This document shows positions 50,327-63,919 of a stretch of 64,000 nucleotides of DNA, in pieces. The notes under the pieces are model-generated. The model did not search any database and was not told the DNA's origin. It saw nothing but the letters and a program-made list of their open reading frames with translations. Origin of the DNA: Chrysomallon squamiferum (Eukaryota; Mollusca; Gastropoda; Neomphalida; Peltospiridae). The position numbers were made by a program, and so were the translations under genes. The stretch covers positions 25,706,602 to 25,770,601 of the forward strand of contig CM022677.1 in assembly GCA_012295275.1 (NCBI GenBank), written 5' to 3'. The stretch's first letter is position 1. Every line of letters starts with the position of its first letter.

Positions 50327-50362
50327 CTTCTTTATCTTTCACCTTTGGTGGAACTTCTGCAC
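50327..50362 (-). CDS. Linker microexon S1 (U6)
   Basis: 36 nt, GAEVPPKVKDKE. Confidence 0.68.
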
Positions 50363-50509
50363 CTGAAAAAAGTAATATTAACATCTGCTTATCTCAGTTT
50401 CTGTGATGCATCTCTATATTTGTAGATATGAATGAATCTCTGAATTTTTATATCCGTAACCATCAGAGATTGAAATTTCTTTCTATACTAATTTCTCTAT
50501 CTCTGTACA

Positions 50510-50629
<120 letters not shown>

Positions 50630-50819
50630 GCCATTTCTCTCTATCGCTATCTATCTCTCTATCTAGCTCTCTATCTCTCTTTCTGTGAAGTGTTTATTTA
50701 CATTATAAAATCCCTGTAAACTTTTGACTGTCAATTTAATTAAATATCTCAATAGGTGAATTTTGTCATATGCCATAAACTGGTGTATACAAATCCTATC
50801 AAGATATGTTTACTCTTAC

Positions 50820-51146
50820 TTGTATTTTCCTTCACGTACAGTATTCTGCTTACTGCGTTTCCAACTTCACATCTATACATTAACACTTCGGTCGACACCT
50901 TCGGTATTGTCAAACTGTAGACATGCATATCTTCAGTAATTTCCTCACACCGACAATAATATCCCATTTCTATAGGATTTCCTTTACAGGATTGCGTAAC
51001 TTCACAAACGGAGCTGAACTTTTTCTCAGAATATTGTTGAAAAACTAAAGATGATGATATATATGAAGCTGGAGAGGCATTACAGAACAGTACGTACTGT
51101 TTACCTAAAACTGGACCACCTGATCCACTTATTTTCACAGATAATA
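50820..51146 (-). CDS. Ig-like exon G (U6)
   Basis: 327 nt, intact. Confidence 0.87.
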
Positions 51147-51442
51147 CTGAAATTTCAAATTATAGTTGCATTAATTTCATTTTGTTGTATTTGTTTCTTT
51201 CTTTATGTATGTATGCCTTACCTAAGTACAATATTGTTTTAATTATATATATATTTTCATTTTATTTCATTTGCTTTTTTCTTTAATCGACAATGCCAAA
51301 TATTATGTTGGTACTTTCGATTTATCTCATATTTAAAATGATAATCACGATGGAAAAGTATATATTCATATACACATAGATAAATATATTGATTATATTC
51401 TTTATTGTTGTCTCTATTGATGTTGATTTTTGATTCTGTTAC

Positions 51443-51769
51443 CTCTCTTGATAACATTCAGTATCCTGCTCGTTGTCTGTCCCAATATACATCTCAGTTT
51501 ACTGACATCTTTTTTCCTGGCTTGGGTTATTGACATTTTGTAAACTCGTGTGTTTCCAGTGGTGTTTGTACATTTGCACTCATGACTAGCTAGTGCAGAC
51601 TTCTGTTTACACGATGGTAGAACCGTACAAACAGTTTGAAATCGTGTGCCCACTCCGACTTGAAAGACTAGTGGCGATGCTATAGATGATGCAGGAGAAG
51701 CAGAACAGAATAACACGTAGTCAGTTCCAAAAATGGTACTGCTCGCTCCACTAATTTTCAGTGATAATC
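51443..51769 (-). CDS. Ig-like exon F (U6)
   Basis: 327 nt, intact; the best reference for the damaged F copies in U1, U4 and U5. Confidence 0.88.
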
Positions 51770-52019
51770 CTGAAAATTCAAATAAACGTGTTTTACCTCT
51801 ACTAGATTATTTATGCATGGAACTTAGCATGTAGCTTTGAAGCTTCTTCTTCCTTAACTTTATTCCTCTTTCGGTATACACTATGGACATTTTGTGAGGT
51901 TTCATAGTTTAAACAGATGCCGTACATCGAACGTTGCCTATTCATTTTTATATTTGTGTTTGAGTACCCTATTTTTCTATGGTGTGATTTAACAGGAAAA
52001 GAGAGTGCTTGCATATTAC

Positions 52020-52346
52020 CTTTCTCCTTAATATTCACGACGAGGCTAATATGGCTTCCAGTTAGACACCTCCATTTACTAATATCTTCTTTCGTTATAT
52101 GTTCAATTGTTAGACTATAAACTATTGTATCTCCAGTGTTGTTCTCACATTTACAGTGATGATCAGAAACACCAAGCTCTTCTTGACAAGATTTAAGAAC
52201 CTTACAAACTGAACTGAAGCCTTGTCCAAAATCTCTTTCAAAAGCCAAAGGTAATGATATTAGAGAAGAGGGAGACGCTGTACAGAACAATACATACTTC
52301 GCTCCTAACATAGCAGCACCTGATGTTTTGATTTCAACTGACAGTC
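52020..52346 (-). CDS. Ig-like exon E (U6)
   Basis: 327 nt, intact, CQEELG variant. Confidence 0.88.
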
Positions 52347-52472
52347 CTGCAGATGTAAATTTCATTTAAAGTTAAAGTATCCTGATATTGTAGTATCTAT
52401 TTTCTTCGCATCTTATTTAAGAAAATATCTAAGAGGATTACAAAACATACTCCTTTCCAACATATCTATATC

Positions 52473-52476
<4 letters not shown>

Positions 52477-52531
<55 letters not shown>
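52477..52531. repeat. (AT)n microsatellite, U6
   Basis: AT run in the S2-to-E intron. Confidence 0.9.
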
Positions 52532-52535
<4 letters not shown>

Positions 52536-52787
52536 GCACACTTGATCACCATAGATAAAAATGTATATTTAGCTCTCAATCAACCGCAATAATAATAATA
52601 ATAATAAAGAAAAAGAAGAAGGAGAAGAAAGAATTATAATAATTACAATGATAACTATTGTATTTATACAAGTAATAAATGACCAGTAGAAGATCAGATA
52701 CAAAACTTTAGAGAAAATATTTATGAAACAAGACAGACACCTATGTAGATATTGCTAATGGTTATTATTTCCGTCTCAAAGTTTTAC

Positions 52788-52814
52788 CTTTTCCCTTTCC
52801 TGGAACTTTTGAAC
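52788..52814 (-). CDS. Linker microexon S2 (U6)
   Basis: 27 nt, GSKVPGKGK. Confidence 0.6.
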
Positions 52815-52887
52815 CTGCCAAAATCAAGTAAAATTAATCTTATTCCAACATTTTTTTATCTTTCTTTTTATTTTTATTTCACAGTAC

Positions 52888-53011
<124 letters not shown>

Positions 53012-53590
53012 GTCTGTCTGTGTGTACGGATGATGCATTTATTTTACTAGATATTTATGCGAGTATATTAAATACCAGCTATCATCATACACGAAGAAAG
53101 AAAAACAGTTCGTTGTTGTTATTTTTGACCAACCTTTATCTTTTTTCTTCTTTCCTGGATCTAAGGTTTCTGACAATATCAAATAAAATTAGCAATCTAT
53201 ATATCAATGTCTCTGTGTAGTTATCTATCTAACTATGTATCTAATCTATCTATCTAACTATCTGTGTATGTATCTGTTTCTACATCCATATATCTATTTA
53301 TTTGCCTGCCTTGCTACCTACTTATCTGTAAATGTGTACGAGTGTGTATATAATCTGGTAATTTACATATCTGAACATTTAATAGCTGTTTTTTCCTTTC
53401 GTTGATTCGTTTTTTAGCTATTGATAAAATTCACAATCCTAATGATAGTGGATCTGACAAAGAAAGGCGTATTTAATTTCGTAAATGTTAATAGAGTTAC
53501 AGAAGCTGAACGAAGAAATTAGATAGAGGTACAGAGAACAGAGGTATAACGATGAAAACATGTATTCACTAATCTATATTTTTGTTTAAC

Positions 53591-53623
53591 CTGTATCTGT
53601 GATATTTCCAGGAACTTCTGCAC
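53591..53623 (-). CDS. Linker microexon S3 (U6)
   Basis: 33 nt, GAEVPGNITDT. First composite-unit exon met after the right Ig array in gene order. Confidence 0.63.
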
Positions 53624-55041
53624 CTAGAAAAACAATAATATTAATAATTTACCTCCAGTGACTTTCTTATCTCTTTCTTACATCTTTTTTTATAGGAAAG
53701 TGCATGTGTATCTATTTTATCTGTGTATCTATACATTTTCCAATTTTATAGAGATTTCCTATTTATTTAATTCTTCCTTATATTCTCTGTCATGGGCGTT
53801 CGTCAGTAGTTTAATGCACCTATTTGTATGAATATTTACATTTAGGTTTGATTCCTTCTTATGTTCATAAGACACTGCATCCCCACGAACAAATAAATGT
53901 ACTACATGTACGAAGAAAACAGAGAAACGAAGGCATCGACAAAAACAGTAATACAACCACAGAAGAACAGCGATAAAAATGTTCTGAGTCATGTAGTATT
54001 AATTTGTCTCTCTTCGCTATCTCTATTTTTGATTTCCTGATATTTCCAAATGTCGTTGTACCTCTGGATTTCAATCCATCAATATCTCTAATTTTCACTT
54101 TGCATCCCTTTTATTTCTCAAAATATTACCCTTTCTGTCTTTTTTACATACGTCTATTTCTCAAGCTGTCAGTCTACCTTTCTATTTATCTATAAGTCTA
54201 TATATCACATTATACCTCTATATCTGTTGTTCAGTCTGTCTCTCTCTTTGTCTCTCTTTCTGTATCGCTCCCTCCCTCTCTCTCTCTCTGCATATCTATC
54301 TATGTGTCTATCTATATATCTACATATGTCTTTCTCTAAATACCTATGTCAATCTGTTTCCATCTGACACCATCATAAATGCAACCAGAAAGGTAGATGC
54401 AGCGAGAAAAGGTGGGGAAACATCACCAAAACAACGCGCATAAATCTATGACTGAAGGAATGAATTAATCAATCTTTAAGGACATCCCAGCACAACCCAT
54501 ATGTAATGTAACCGTTTTTTTGATCCTCCTGTATTATATATATATATAAACAAAACATCATTCCTCTTAGTAGTCTCACGGCAACTACAAAAGAGTGAAA
54601 TTCGTACTTCAAGTCGTTGATTTCGTGAGAAACTATATGTTTTAAAGGAAACCGTTTAGGTTGCTATCTGAACTTAAATTAACCATCAATACAAAGACCA
54701 ATTCGACATCAAGAAATTTAAAAATATCGTCAACTAATCATGTGTTCATTACCCAGTAAATAGTTTTCCAAATTAAAAAAAGAAATTCTATAAAATATAT
54801 TGTCCCATGCATATATAATCTTACACGTATTACCAAACAAGAAATAAATAAATAAAATATATTAGAATAAAAATGAATAACCATACGCAATAAATAAACA
54901 AAACAGAAACACAAATACAAACAACAAAAATAAATTAAAATTTATAAATCAATATTTTTTAAAAGTATGCACGCTTTTATACGTTTTAACTGTTCTGTAA
55001 ATATTGCACGGCATTTTAACAGAAGCTTATTTGCGTTTCAC
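53624..55041. other. Intron with two junctions, no gene seen
   Basis: Unit sequence runs to about 53903. 53905-54360 then matches 1510-1960 and 35740-36190. From 54363 it switches to sequence matching 21748-22130, then to array intron leading to exon C6. No exon with supported borders. Confidence 0.75.
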
Positions 55042-55377
55042 CTGTTTCCTTCAAAAGTGTTATGTTGCTCAGCTGACTTCCCATTTTACATCTCCACTTA
55101 TTAATATCTTTCTCCGTTGTATTCAATGCTGTCAAGGTGTAAAATCGAGTGTCGTTAGTGTCTGAAGTGACATTTTGACACGCACAATGATAACCAGACA
55201 CTACCACCTTTTCTTTACAAGATTTAGAAACTTCACAAACTGAAGCAAATCCTTTGTCTAAATATTTTTGAAAAACCAACGGCAATGAGGTGATCGAATA
55301 CGGAGACACAGAACCAGTCAATGTAGACTTCCCTCCTATAATAGCACCATCTGTTGCGTTTATCTTAAGAGATAGTT
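55042..55377 (-). CDS. Ig-like exon C6
   Basis: Intact type-C Ig exon of the right-array subtype: ELSLKINATDG, KSTLTGSVSP, HCACQNVT, TALNTTEKD, KWRC. B-strand Cys absent. Confidence 0.88.
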
Positions 55378-55563
55378 CTGGAAACATATAGAGAATGTCA
55401 ATAATTATATCGAGAATGAGAAAAAGAAAGCTGTAAATCGGTTATACACAATGTGACATTTGTAAAAACGTACTAAAATCAAAATCTATTTTGAAATTAT
55501 TGATTGATTGATTATTTATTAATTATAATTATTTAATCATTGAAAATGTATTTGATAATGCAT

Positions 55564-55610
<47 letters not shown>

Positions 55611-56327
55611 TCTATTTATTTATTTATTCAAATGTATTCACATGTATTCACATAAAGTATATATTTCACACTATTCTTTAGGAGTTTTCCTTTAGAAAAG
55701 ATACTAACGCCCATGAAAAGAGGACTTGCACAAAACAAACAACGGAGAAAACAATAATAACAAGTTGTAAACTAACACCATATACAGGCACCACAGCTAC
55801 GGCAATGTTTTTTTGTTTCTTTTTTTTCACAAAGACTTTATTGTGCATGTTGAGTTTCCTGCAGAGTTTAGTTATCTTACTGACATCAAGTACGGCTATT
55901 CCTCAAAGACATGTATTATAAGTGGACACTGAATCATTTAAAATTATTTATCTGAAAAGTCATGATCGCAAAACTATACTTTGGAGCTGATATTGTTTCC
56001 TCTCTTACACTTCACCAAAATGAAAACTGATGCACAAAGAACGATTGTCAATGTTACTTTGATGACAAACTCAAAGTTTTAAAGACAACTGTTAAGATTC
56101 TTCACTGAACTTAAATTAATCATGAGCACAAATCTCAGAGTTCTATTTTGCTTCCAATTTAGTCATTCGTTTCTGAAAAAGCGGGTATGAATATCAAGAA
56201 TTCTGTCTTAACAGCAGTCACCCACTAAAGTAATATTTGTATTTATGTTCCCCTTCGCCTTTATTTATCTTATTTATTATATTTTATGAAATAAAAATAA
56301 GATAAAAGTACAAAAGATGAGGGTTAC

Positions 56328-56654
56328 CTTTCTCCTGAACGTTTAGTTCATCGGTCAATTTCTCTCCCAGTTTACACCGCAACTTACTCATATCTTCTTT
56401 CTTTGCATTTGTTACCGTCAGAGTGAAAATCCTCGTGTCTCCTGTAGTTTTAGCACATTTGCAGTTATGATCACTTAGTTGAGACTTCTCTTTACAGGAT
56501 GTAGACACTGTACAAATTGACTTAAATCCTTTACCATTATCTCTTTGAAAACTCAAAGGAAACGATACGCGAGCAGCAGGCGACATGGCACAGGAAAATT
56601 CATAACTGTGTCCCACAATAGCAGAAAGTGGTGCTTTCGAATCGACGTAAAGTT
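56328..56654 (-). CDS. Ig-like exon A5
   Basis: Intact type-A Ig exon; HSYEFSC, NCKCAKTTGDT and GEKLTDEL are right-array residues. Confidence 0.88.
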
Positions 56655-57002
56655 CTGGAAATTCAAATTTAATATTAATACACCTTCTGACACTGCATCC
56701 AACATCAATTCAACGTAGCATTGATAACATGTTACAAATCTAAGACAAATCGGGTGAAAAGGAAAGGAATATTTTGTCCCCGTGTTACGTCAAGAGCAGC
56801 CTCCATTACTCTAAGGACCAGTTAACGTTCTAGCAAAAGAAAAAAAATGAAAGTCCACAAAGAGGACACAGGGTCTCGTCTGTGGTATCTTAGCTGTATA
56901 TTTAACAAATGTTTTGAACGGTAAAACATAACGTGAGTGTGTGAAAGAGACTGTTTGACAAATCGATCTTATTTCTGTAAAACATTTTTATTTCGATCTT
57001 AC

Positions 57003-57329
57003 TTGTACCATCCTTAACGTTGAGAATACTGGTTAATTTTCGTCCAACTTGACACTTCCAACTCATGTCCTCCTCTGTCACATTTGGTATTGTCAAACTG
57101 TAGGTCCGTATCTTATCAGTGCTCTTCTCACATTTACAGTGGAGTCCATTCTTTGCTGACTGTTCTTTACACGATGTAGGCACTGAACAAACTGAAGTAA
57201 ATTCTTTTCCAGATTTTGTTTGGAAAACCAATGGCAATGCTATGTGAGACGGGGGCGCCACATTGCAGAGAAAAATATACTTGCTTCCTACAATTGCCGT
57301 GCTTGACCCATTAATCGTAAGAGAATATT
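57003..57329 (-). CDS. Ig-like exon B6
   Basis: Intact type-B Ig exon; YIFLCNVAPPSHIALPL, KEQSAKNG and SWKC are copy-specific. Confidence 0.88.
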
Positions 57330-57886
57330 CTGTGAAAATGCAAATTGATATTAGTTTCTGAATATATAACGTACCCATTTTTTTTCTTCCACGCATTTTA
57401 AGAAAACCGATTAAAAGGAAAGACGAAAACAGAAATATATATATCAAAGTTTAAAGGAAACTGTTTAGGTTGTTATGTGAACTTAAATTAACCAAGCACA
57501 GAAAGCTCAATTCGACACTTCGAAATTATCAAATATTGTCAACTAATATTTTGATGATTACCCAGCCTGCCGAATATTTGAGAAATAGTTTTTGAAACAC
57601 AGAAACAGTTGAACATAAAAAAAGAAAATTCAGTAACACATATTGCCTCATCAGTATGTTGTTTTACACGTATTACCAAACAATAAATAAATAAATAAAA
57701 TATATTAGAATAAAAATGAATAACCATACGCAATAAATAAACAAAACAGAAACACAAATACAAACAACAAAAATAAATTAAAATTTATAAATCAATATTT
57801 TTTAAAAGTATGCACGCTTTTTTGTACGTTTTAACTGTTCTGTAAATATTGCACGGCATTTTAACAGAAGCTTATTTGCGTTTCAC

Positions 57887-58222
57887 CTGTTTCCTTCAAA
57901 AGTGTTATGTTGCTCAGCTGACTTCCCATTTTACATCTCCACTTATTAATATCTTTCTCCGTTGTATTCAATGCTGTCAAGGTGTAAAATCGAGTGTCGT
58001 TAGTGTCTGAAGTGACATTTTGACACGCACAATGATAACCAGACACTACCACCTTTTCTTTACAAGATTTAGAAACTTCACAAACTGAAGCAAATCCTTT
58101 GTCTAAATATTTTTGAAAAACCAACGGCAATGAGGTGATCGAATACGGAGACACAGAACCAGTCAATGTAGACTTCCCTCCTATAATAGCACCATCTGTT
58201 GCGTTTATCTTAAGAGATAGTT
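57887..58222 (-). CDS. Ig-like exon C7
   Basis: Intact type-C Ig exon with the same protein as C6. Confidence 0.88.
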
Positions 58223-59127
58223 CTGGAAACATATAGAGAATGTCAATAATTATATCGAGAATGAGAAAAAGAAAGCTGTAAATCGGTTATACACAATGTG
58301 ACATTTGTAAAAACGTACTAAAATCAAAATCTATTTTGAAATTATTGATTGATTGATTATTTATTAATTATAATTATTTAATCATTGAAAATGTATTTGA
58401 TAATGCATTTATTTATTTATTTATTTATTTATTTATCTATCTATTTATTTATTCAAATGTATTCACATAAAGTATATATTTCACACTATTCTTTAGGAGT
58501 TTTCCTTTAGAAAAGATACTAACGCCCATGAAAAGAGGACTTGCACAAAACAAACAACGGAGAAAACAATAATAATAAGTTGTAAACTAACACCATATAC
58601 AGGCACCACAGCTACGGCAATGTTTTTTTTTTCTTTTTTTTTTCACAAAGACTTTATTGTGCATGTTGAGTTTCCTGCAGAGTTTAGTTATCTTACTGAC
58701 ATCAAGTACGGCTATTCCTCAAAGGACACTGAATCATTTAAAATTATTTATCTGAAAAGTCATGATCGCAAAACTATACTTTGGAGCTGATATTGTTTCC
58801 TCTCTTACACTTCACCAAAATGAAAACTGATGCACAAAGAACGATTGCCAATGTTACTTTGATGACAAACTCAAAGTTTTAAAGAAAACTGTTAAGATTC
58901 TTAACTGAACTTAAATTAATCATGAGCACAAATCTCAGAGTTCTATTTTGCTTCCAATTTAGTCATTCGTTTCTGAAAAAGCGGGTATGAATATCAAGAA
59001 TTCTGTCTTAACAGCAGTCACCCACTAAAGTAATATTTGTATTTATGTTCCCCTTCGCCTTTATTTATCTTATTTATTATATTTTATGAAATAAAAATAA
59101 GATAGAAGAACAAAACATCGGGGTTAC

Positions 59128-59454
59128 CTTTCTCCTGAACGTTTAGTTCATCGGTCAATTTCTCTCCCAGTTTACACCGCAACTTACTCATATCTTCTTT
59201 CTTTGCATTTGTTACCGTCAGAGTGAAAATCCTCGTGTCTCCTGTAGTTTTAGCACATTTGCAGTTATGATCACTTAGTTGAGAATTCTCTTTACAGGAA
59301 GTAGAAACTGTACAAATTGACTTAAATCCTTTACCATTATCTCTTTGAAAACTCAAAGGAAACGATACGCGAGCAGCAGGCGACATGGCACAGGAAAATT
59401 CATAACTGTGTCCCACAATAGCAGAAAGTGGTGCTTTCGAATCGACGTAAAGTT
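59128..59454 (-). CDS. Ig-like exon A6
   Basis: Intact type-A Ig exon; as A5 but SCKENSQ. Confidence 0.88.
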
Positions 59455-59800
59455 CTGGAAATTCAAATTTAATATTAATACACCTTCTGACACTGCATCC
59501 AACATCAATTCAACATAGCATTGATAACATGTTACAAATCTAAGACAAATCGGGTGAAAAGGAAAGGAATATTTTGTCCCCGTGTTACGTCAAGAGCAGC
59601 CTCCATTACTCTAAGGACCAGTTAACGTTCTAGCAAAAGAAAAAATGAAAGTCCACAAAGAGGACACAGGGTCTCGTCTGTGGTATCTTAGCTGTATATT
59701 TAACAAATGTTTTGAACGGTAAAACATAACGTGAGTGTGTGAAAGAGACTGTTTGACAAATCGATCTTATTTCTGTAAAACATTTTTATTTCGATCTTAC

Positions 59801-60127
59801 TTGTACCATCCTTAACGTTGAGAATACTGGTTAATTTTCGTCCAACTTGACACTTCCAACTCATGTCCTCCTCTGTCACATTTGGTATTGTCAAACTGTA
59901 GGTCCGTATCTTATCAGTGCTCTTCTCACATTTACAGTGGAGTCCATTCTTTGCTGACTGTTCTTTACACGATGTAGGCACTGAACAAACTGAAGTAAAT
60001 TCTTTTCCAGATTTTGTTTGGAAAACCAATGGCAATGCTATGTGAGACGGGGGCGCCACATTGCAGAGAAAAATATACTTGCTTCCTACAATTGCCGTGC
60101 TTGACCCATTAATCGTAAGAGAATATT
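59801..60127 (-). CDS. Ig-like exon B7
   Basis: Intact type-B Ig exon with the same protein as B6. Confidence 0.88.
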
Positions 60128-60712
60128 CTGTGAAAATGCAAATTGATATTAGTTTCTGAATATATAACGTACCCATTTTTTTTCTTCCACGCATTTTAAG
60201 AAAACGATTTAAAAAAGGAAAAAACGAAAACAGAAATATATATATCAAAGTTTAAAGGAAACTGTTTTAGGTTGTTATGTGAACTTAAATTAACCAAGCA
60301 CAGAAAGCTCAATTCGACACTTCGAAATTATCAAATATTGTCAACTAATATTTTGATGATTACCCAGCCTGCCGAATATTTGAGAAATAGTTTTTGAAAC
60401 ACAGAAACAGTTGAACATAAAAAAAGAAAATTCAGTAACACATATTGCCTCATCAGTATATTGTTTTACACGTATTACCAAACAATAAATAAATAAATAA
60501 AATAAATTAGAATAAAAATGAATAAATATAATAACCATACAAAATAAATAAATAAATAAAAATGAAACAAAAGTAAAATAAAAACAAAGTAAATAAAAAG
60601 AAAAAATTTATAAATCAATAAATATTTTTAAAAAGTAAGCATGCGCTTTATACGTTTTAACTGTTCTGTAAATATTGCACGGCATTTTAACAGAAGCTTA
60701 TTTGCGTTTCAC

Positions 60713-61048
60713 CTGTTTCCTTCAAAAGTGTTATGTTGCTCAGCTGACTTCCCATTTTACATCTCCACTTATTAATATCTTTCTCCGTTGTATTCAATGC
60801 TGTCAAGGTGTAAAATCGAGTGTCCTTAGTGTCTGAAGTGACATTTTGACACGCACAATGATAACCAGACACTACCACCTTTTCTTTACAAGATTTAGAA
60901 ACTTCACAAACTGAAGCAAATCCTTTGTCTAAATATTTTTGAAAAACCAACGGCAATGAGGTGATCGAATACGGAGACACAGAACCAGTCAATGTAGACT
61001 TCCCTCCTATAATAGCACCATCTGTTGCGTTTATCTTAAGAGATAGTT
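60713..61048 (-). CDS. Ig-like exon C8
   Basis: Intact type-C Ig exon, one residue different from C6/C7 (SDTKDT). Confidence 0.88.
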
Positions 61049-61973
61049 CTGGAAACATATAGAGAATGTCAATAATTATATCGAGAATGAGAAAAAGAAA
61101 GCTGTAAATCGGTTATACACAATGTGACATTTGTAAAAACGTACTAAAATCAAAATCTATTTTGAAATTATTGATTGATTGATTATTTATTAATTATAAT
61201 TATTTAATCATTGAAAATGTATTTGATAATGCATTTTTTTATTTATTTAATTACATATTTATTTTATTTATTCATTCGCTCATTCATTTATGTAAATATA
61301 TTTAATTATTTATGTATATTTATTAATTTAATATTATTCTTTAAATTTTTCCTTTAAAAAAGATTCCGACACCCATGAAAAGGGATCTTATATAAAACAA
61401 ACAACGGAGAAAAACAATAATAACAAGTTGTAAACAAACACCATATTGCAGGCACTACAGCTACGGCAATTTCTTTTTCTTTTTTTTTTTTTTCACAAAA
61501 ACCAATTATTTAGCATGTTGAGTTTCTTCCAGAGTTCATTTTTCATATTGACGTCATGTGTGTCTGCTTCTCAGAGACATGTGTTGCAAGTGGACACTGA
61601 TTTATTTAGACTTTCTTTCTCTGAAACTTCATGATGGCAAAACTGTTATATATATACTTTGGTATTGATTCCTTTTATTCACCAAAATTTTGCAAAAGAA
61701 CTTCATGTTAAAAGGTGAAAACTGAAAGTTTTAAATAAAACAATTTTCGAACTTTAAATTAATCATGAGTTCACATATCTCAGAGTTCTATTTTGCTTCC
61801 AATTTAGTCATTCGTTTCTGAAAAAGCGGGTATGAATATCAAGAATTCTGCCTTAAAAGCATTCACCCACTAACGTAATCTTTTTTCTGCATGTGCACTA
61901 TCGCTTTTAGTTATGTGATTTATTGTTTCTTGTGAAATAAAAATAAGATAAAAGAATAAAACATCGGGGTTAC

Positions 61974-62300
61974 CTTTCTCCTGAACGCTTAGTTCATTGG
62001 TCAATTTCTCTCCCAGTTTACACCGCAACTTACTCATATCTTCTTTCTTTGCATTTGTTACCGTCAGAGTGAAAATCCTCGTGTCTCCTGTAGTTTTAGC
62101 ACATTTGCAGTTATGATCACTTAGTTGAGAATTCTCTTTACAGGATGTAGAAACTGTACAAACTGACTGAAAGCCTTTACCATTATCTCTTTGAAAACTC
62201 AAAGGAAACGATACGCGAGCAGCAGGCGACATGGCACAGGAAAATTCATAACTGTGTCCCACAATAGCAGAAAGTGGTGCTTTCGAATCGACGTAAAGTT
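61974..62300 (-). CDS. Ig-like exon A7
   Basis: Intact type-A Ig exon; GFQSVC, KENSQ and NELSVQEKG are copy-specific. Acceptor tttcag. Confidence 0.88.
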
Positions 62301-62642
62301 CTGAAAATTCAAATTTAATATTAATACACCTTCTGACATTGAATCTAACGTAACTTCAACACAACACTGATAACATGCTGCAAATCTAAAACAAATCGGG
62401 CGAAAAGGAAAGGAATATTTCCCCCCGTGGTACCTCAAGAGCAGCCTCCATTACTCTAAGGAGCAAGTAATGGCCTAGTAAATAAACAAGATAATGACAC
62501 TTCACAAAGTGGACACATCTACGTTATCTTAGCTGTATATTTAAGAAATGCTCTGAACAAAAAAAAATGTAATGCGCGTATGGGAAAAAGACATTTTAAC
62601 AATTCGAGTGTAGTTCTGTAAACATCTGTATTTCAGTCTTAC

Positions 62643-62969
62643 TTGTACCATCCTTAACGTTGAGAATACTGGTTAATTTTCGTCCAACTTGACATCTCCA
62701 ACTCATGTCCTCCTCTGTCACGTTTGGTATTGTCAAACTGTAGGTCCTTATCTTATCAGTGCTCTTCTTACATTTGCATCGGAGTCCATTCTTTGCTGAC
62801 ACTTCTTTACACGATGTCGGAACTGAACAAACTGATGTAAACTCTTTTCCAGATTTTGTTTGGAAAACCAATGGCACTGCTATATTAGACGGTGGAGCTA
62901 CAGTGCAGAAAAATACGTACGTGCTTCCCACTATTGCCGTGTCTGAACCATCAATCTCTAGTGAATATT
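62643..62969 (-). CDS. Ig-like exon B8
   Basis: Intact type-B Ig exon; TYVFFCTVAPPSNIAVPL and LRCKCKKSTDK are copy-specific. Confidence 0.88.
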
Positions 62970-63583
62970 CTGTGAAAATTCAAATTAATTATTGCAGCCA
63001 CTTTGTTTTTCTCCTACTAGAATTTTAAGAAATGCAGTCAAAAATAGAAATCAAAAAAAGTTTCCGTCAAGCAAACAGAAATTAGTTTTCAGCCGTGTCA
63101 CTACATGTGTAAAAGACAGAAATTCAGACCTAAAGTTGTGACAAACTGGATATTTTAAAGGAAACTATTTAGGTTTTTACCTGAATTTAAATTAACCATA
63201 ACCACAAAAGTCAATTCGACATTTCCAAATTATAAAATATCGTCAGCTAATTATTTGATGATTGCCCAGATTACCGAGTTTTGGGGAAATAGTTTTTCTT
63301 ACATAGAAGCAGTTATACTTAAAAAGAAAATTCTGTAAAACGTATTACCGCATGGATATATTGTTTTATTCGTATTACCAAACAAGAAATTAATAAATAA
63401 AATAAAATATTATAAAAAGAATAACAGATACATAAACAAACAAAAACAAAAACGCTAATAAAATCAAAAACAATAAAAAATATATTATAAGTACATTTTT
63501 TTAAAATTATCTATGCTTTAATACGTTTTCGTTGTTGTGTAATTATTGCAAGGTGTTTTAGCAGAAACTTATTTGCGTGTCAC

Positions 63584-63919
63584 CTGCTTCCTTCAAAAGT
63601 GCTGTGTTGCTCAACTGGCTTCCCATTTGACATCTCCACTTTTTAATATCTGTGTCTGTTGTGTTGGCTATTGTCAAGCTGTATAGCTGTGTGTCTTCAG
63701 TGGTTGAAGTGGTCTTTTGACACGCACAATGATAACCAGACACTACCACCTTTTCTTTACAAGATTTAGAAACTTCACAAACTGAAGCAAATCCTTTGTC
63801 TAAATATCTTTGAAAAACCAACGGCAATGACGTGATAGAATACGGAGACACAGAACCAGTCAATGTATACTTCGCTCCTATAATAGCACCATCTGTTGCG
63901 TTTATCTTAAGAGATAGTT
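63584..63919 (-). CDS. Ig-like exon C9
   Basis: Intact type-C Ig exon; KYTLTGSVSP, HCACQKTTSTTEDT and ANTTDTDIKKWRC. The core around ASVCEVSKSC matches all other C copies, but the C-terminal third differs. B-strand Cys absent. First exon in gene order; the gene continues beyond the window edge. Confidence 0.88.

Larger units (their letters stand above)
55378..58222 (-). repeat. 2.85-kb C-B-A Ig unit (C7, B6, A5)
   Basis: Right-array unit. TTTA run at 55563-55625. Introns near-identical to the next unit. Gaps 55378-56327 and 57330-57886 hold no further exon. Confidence 0.85.
58223..61048 (-). repeat. 2.83-kb C-B-A Ig unit (C8, B7, A6)
   Basis: Near-identical to 55378-58222, implying recent duplication. 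TTTA run at 58408-58455. Confidence 0.86.
61049..63919 (-). repeat. 2.87-kb C-B-A Ig unit (C9, B8, A7), most diverged
   Basis: Outermost unit of the window. Introns and exons are more diverged than in the inner units, as expected for a copy less involved in recent exchange. No extra exon in 61049-61973 or 62970-63583. Confidence 0.83.
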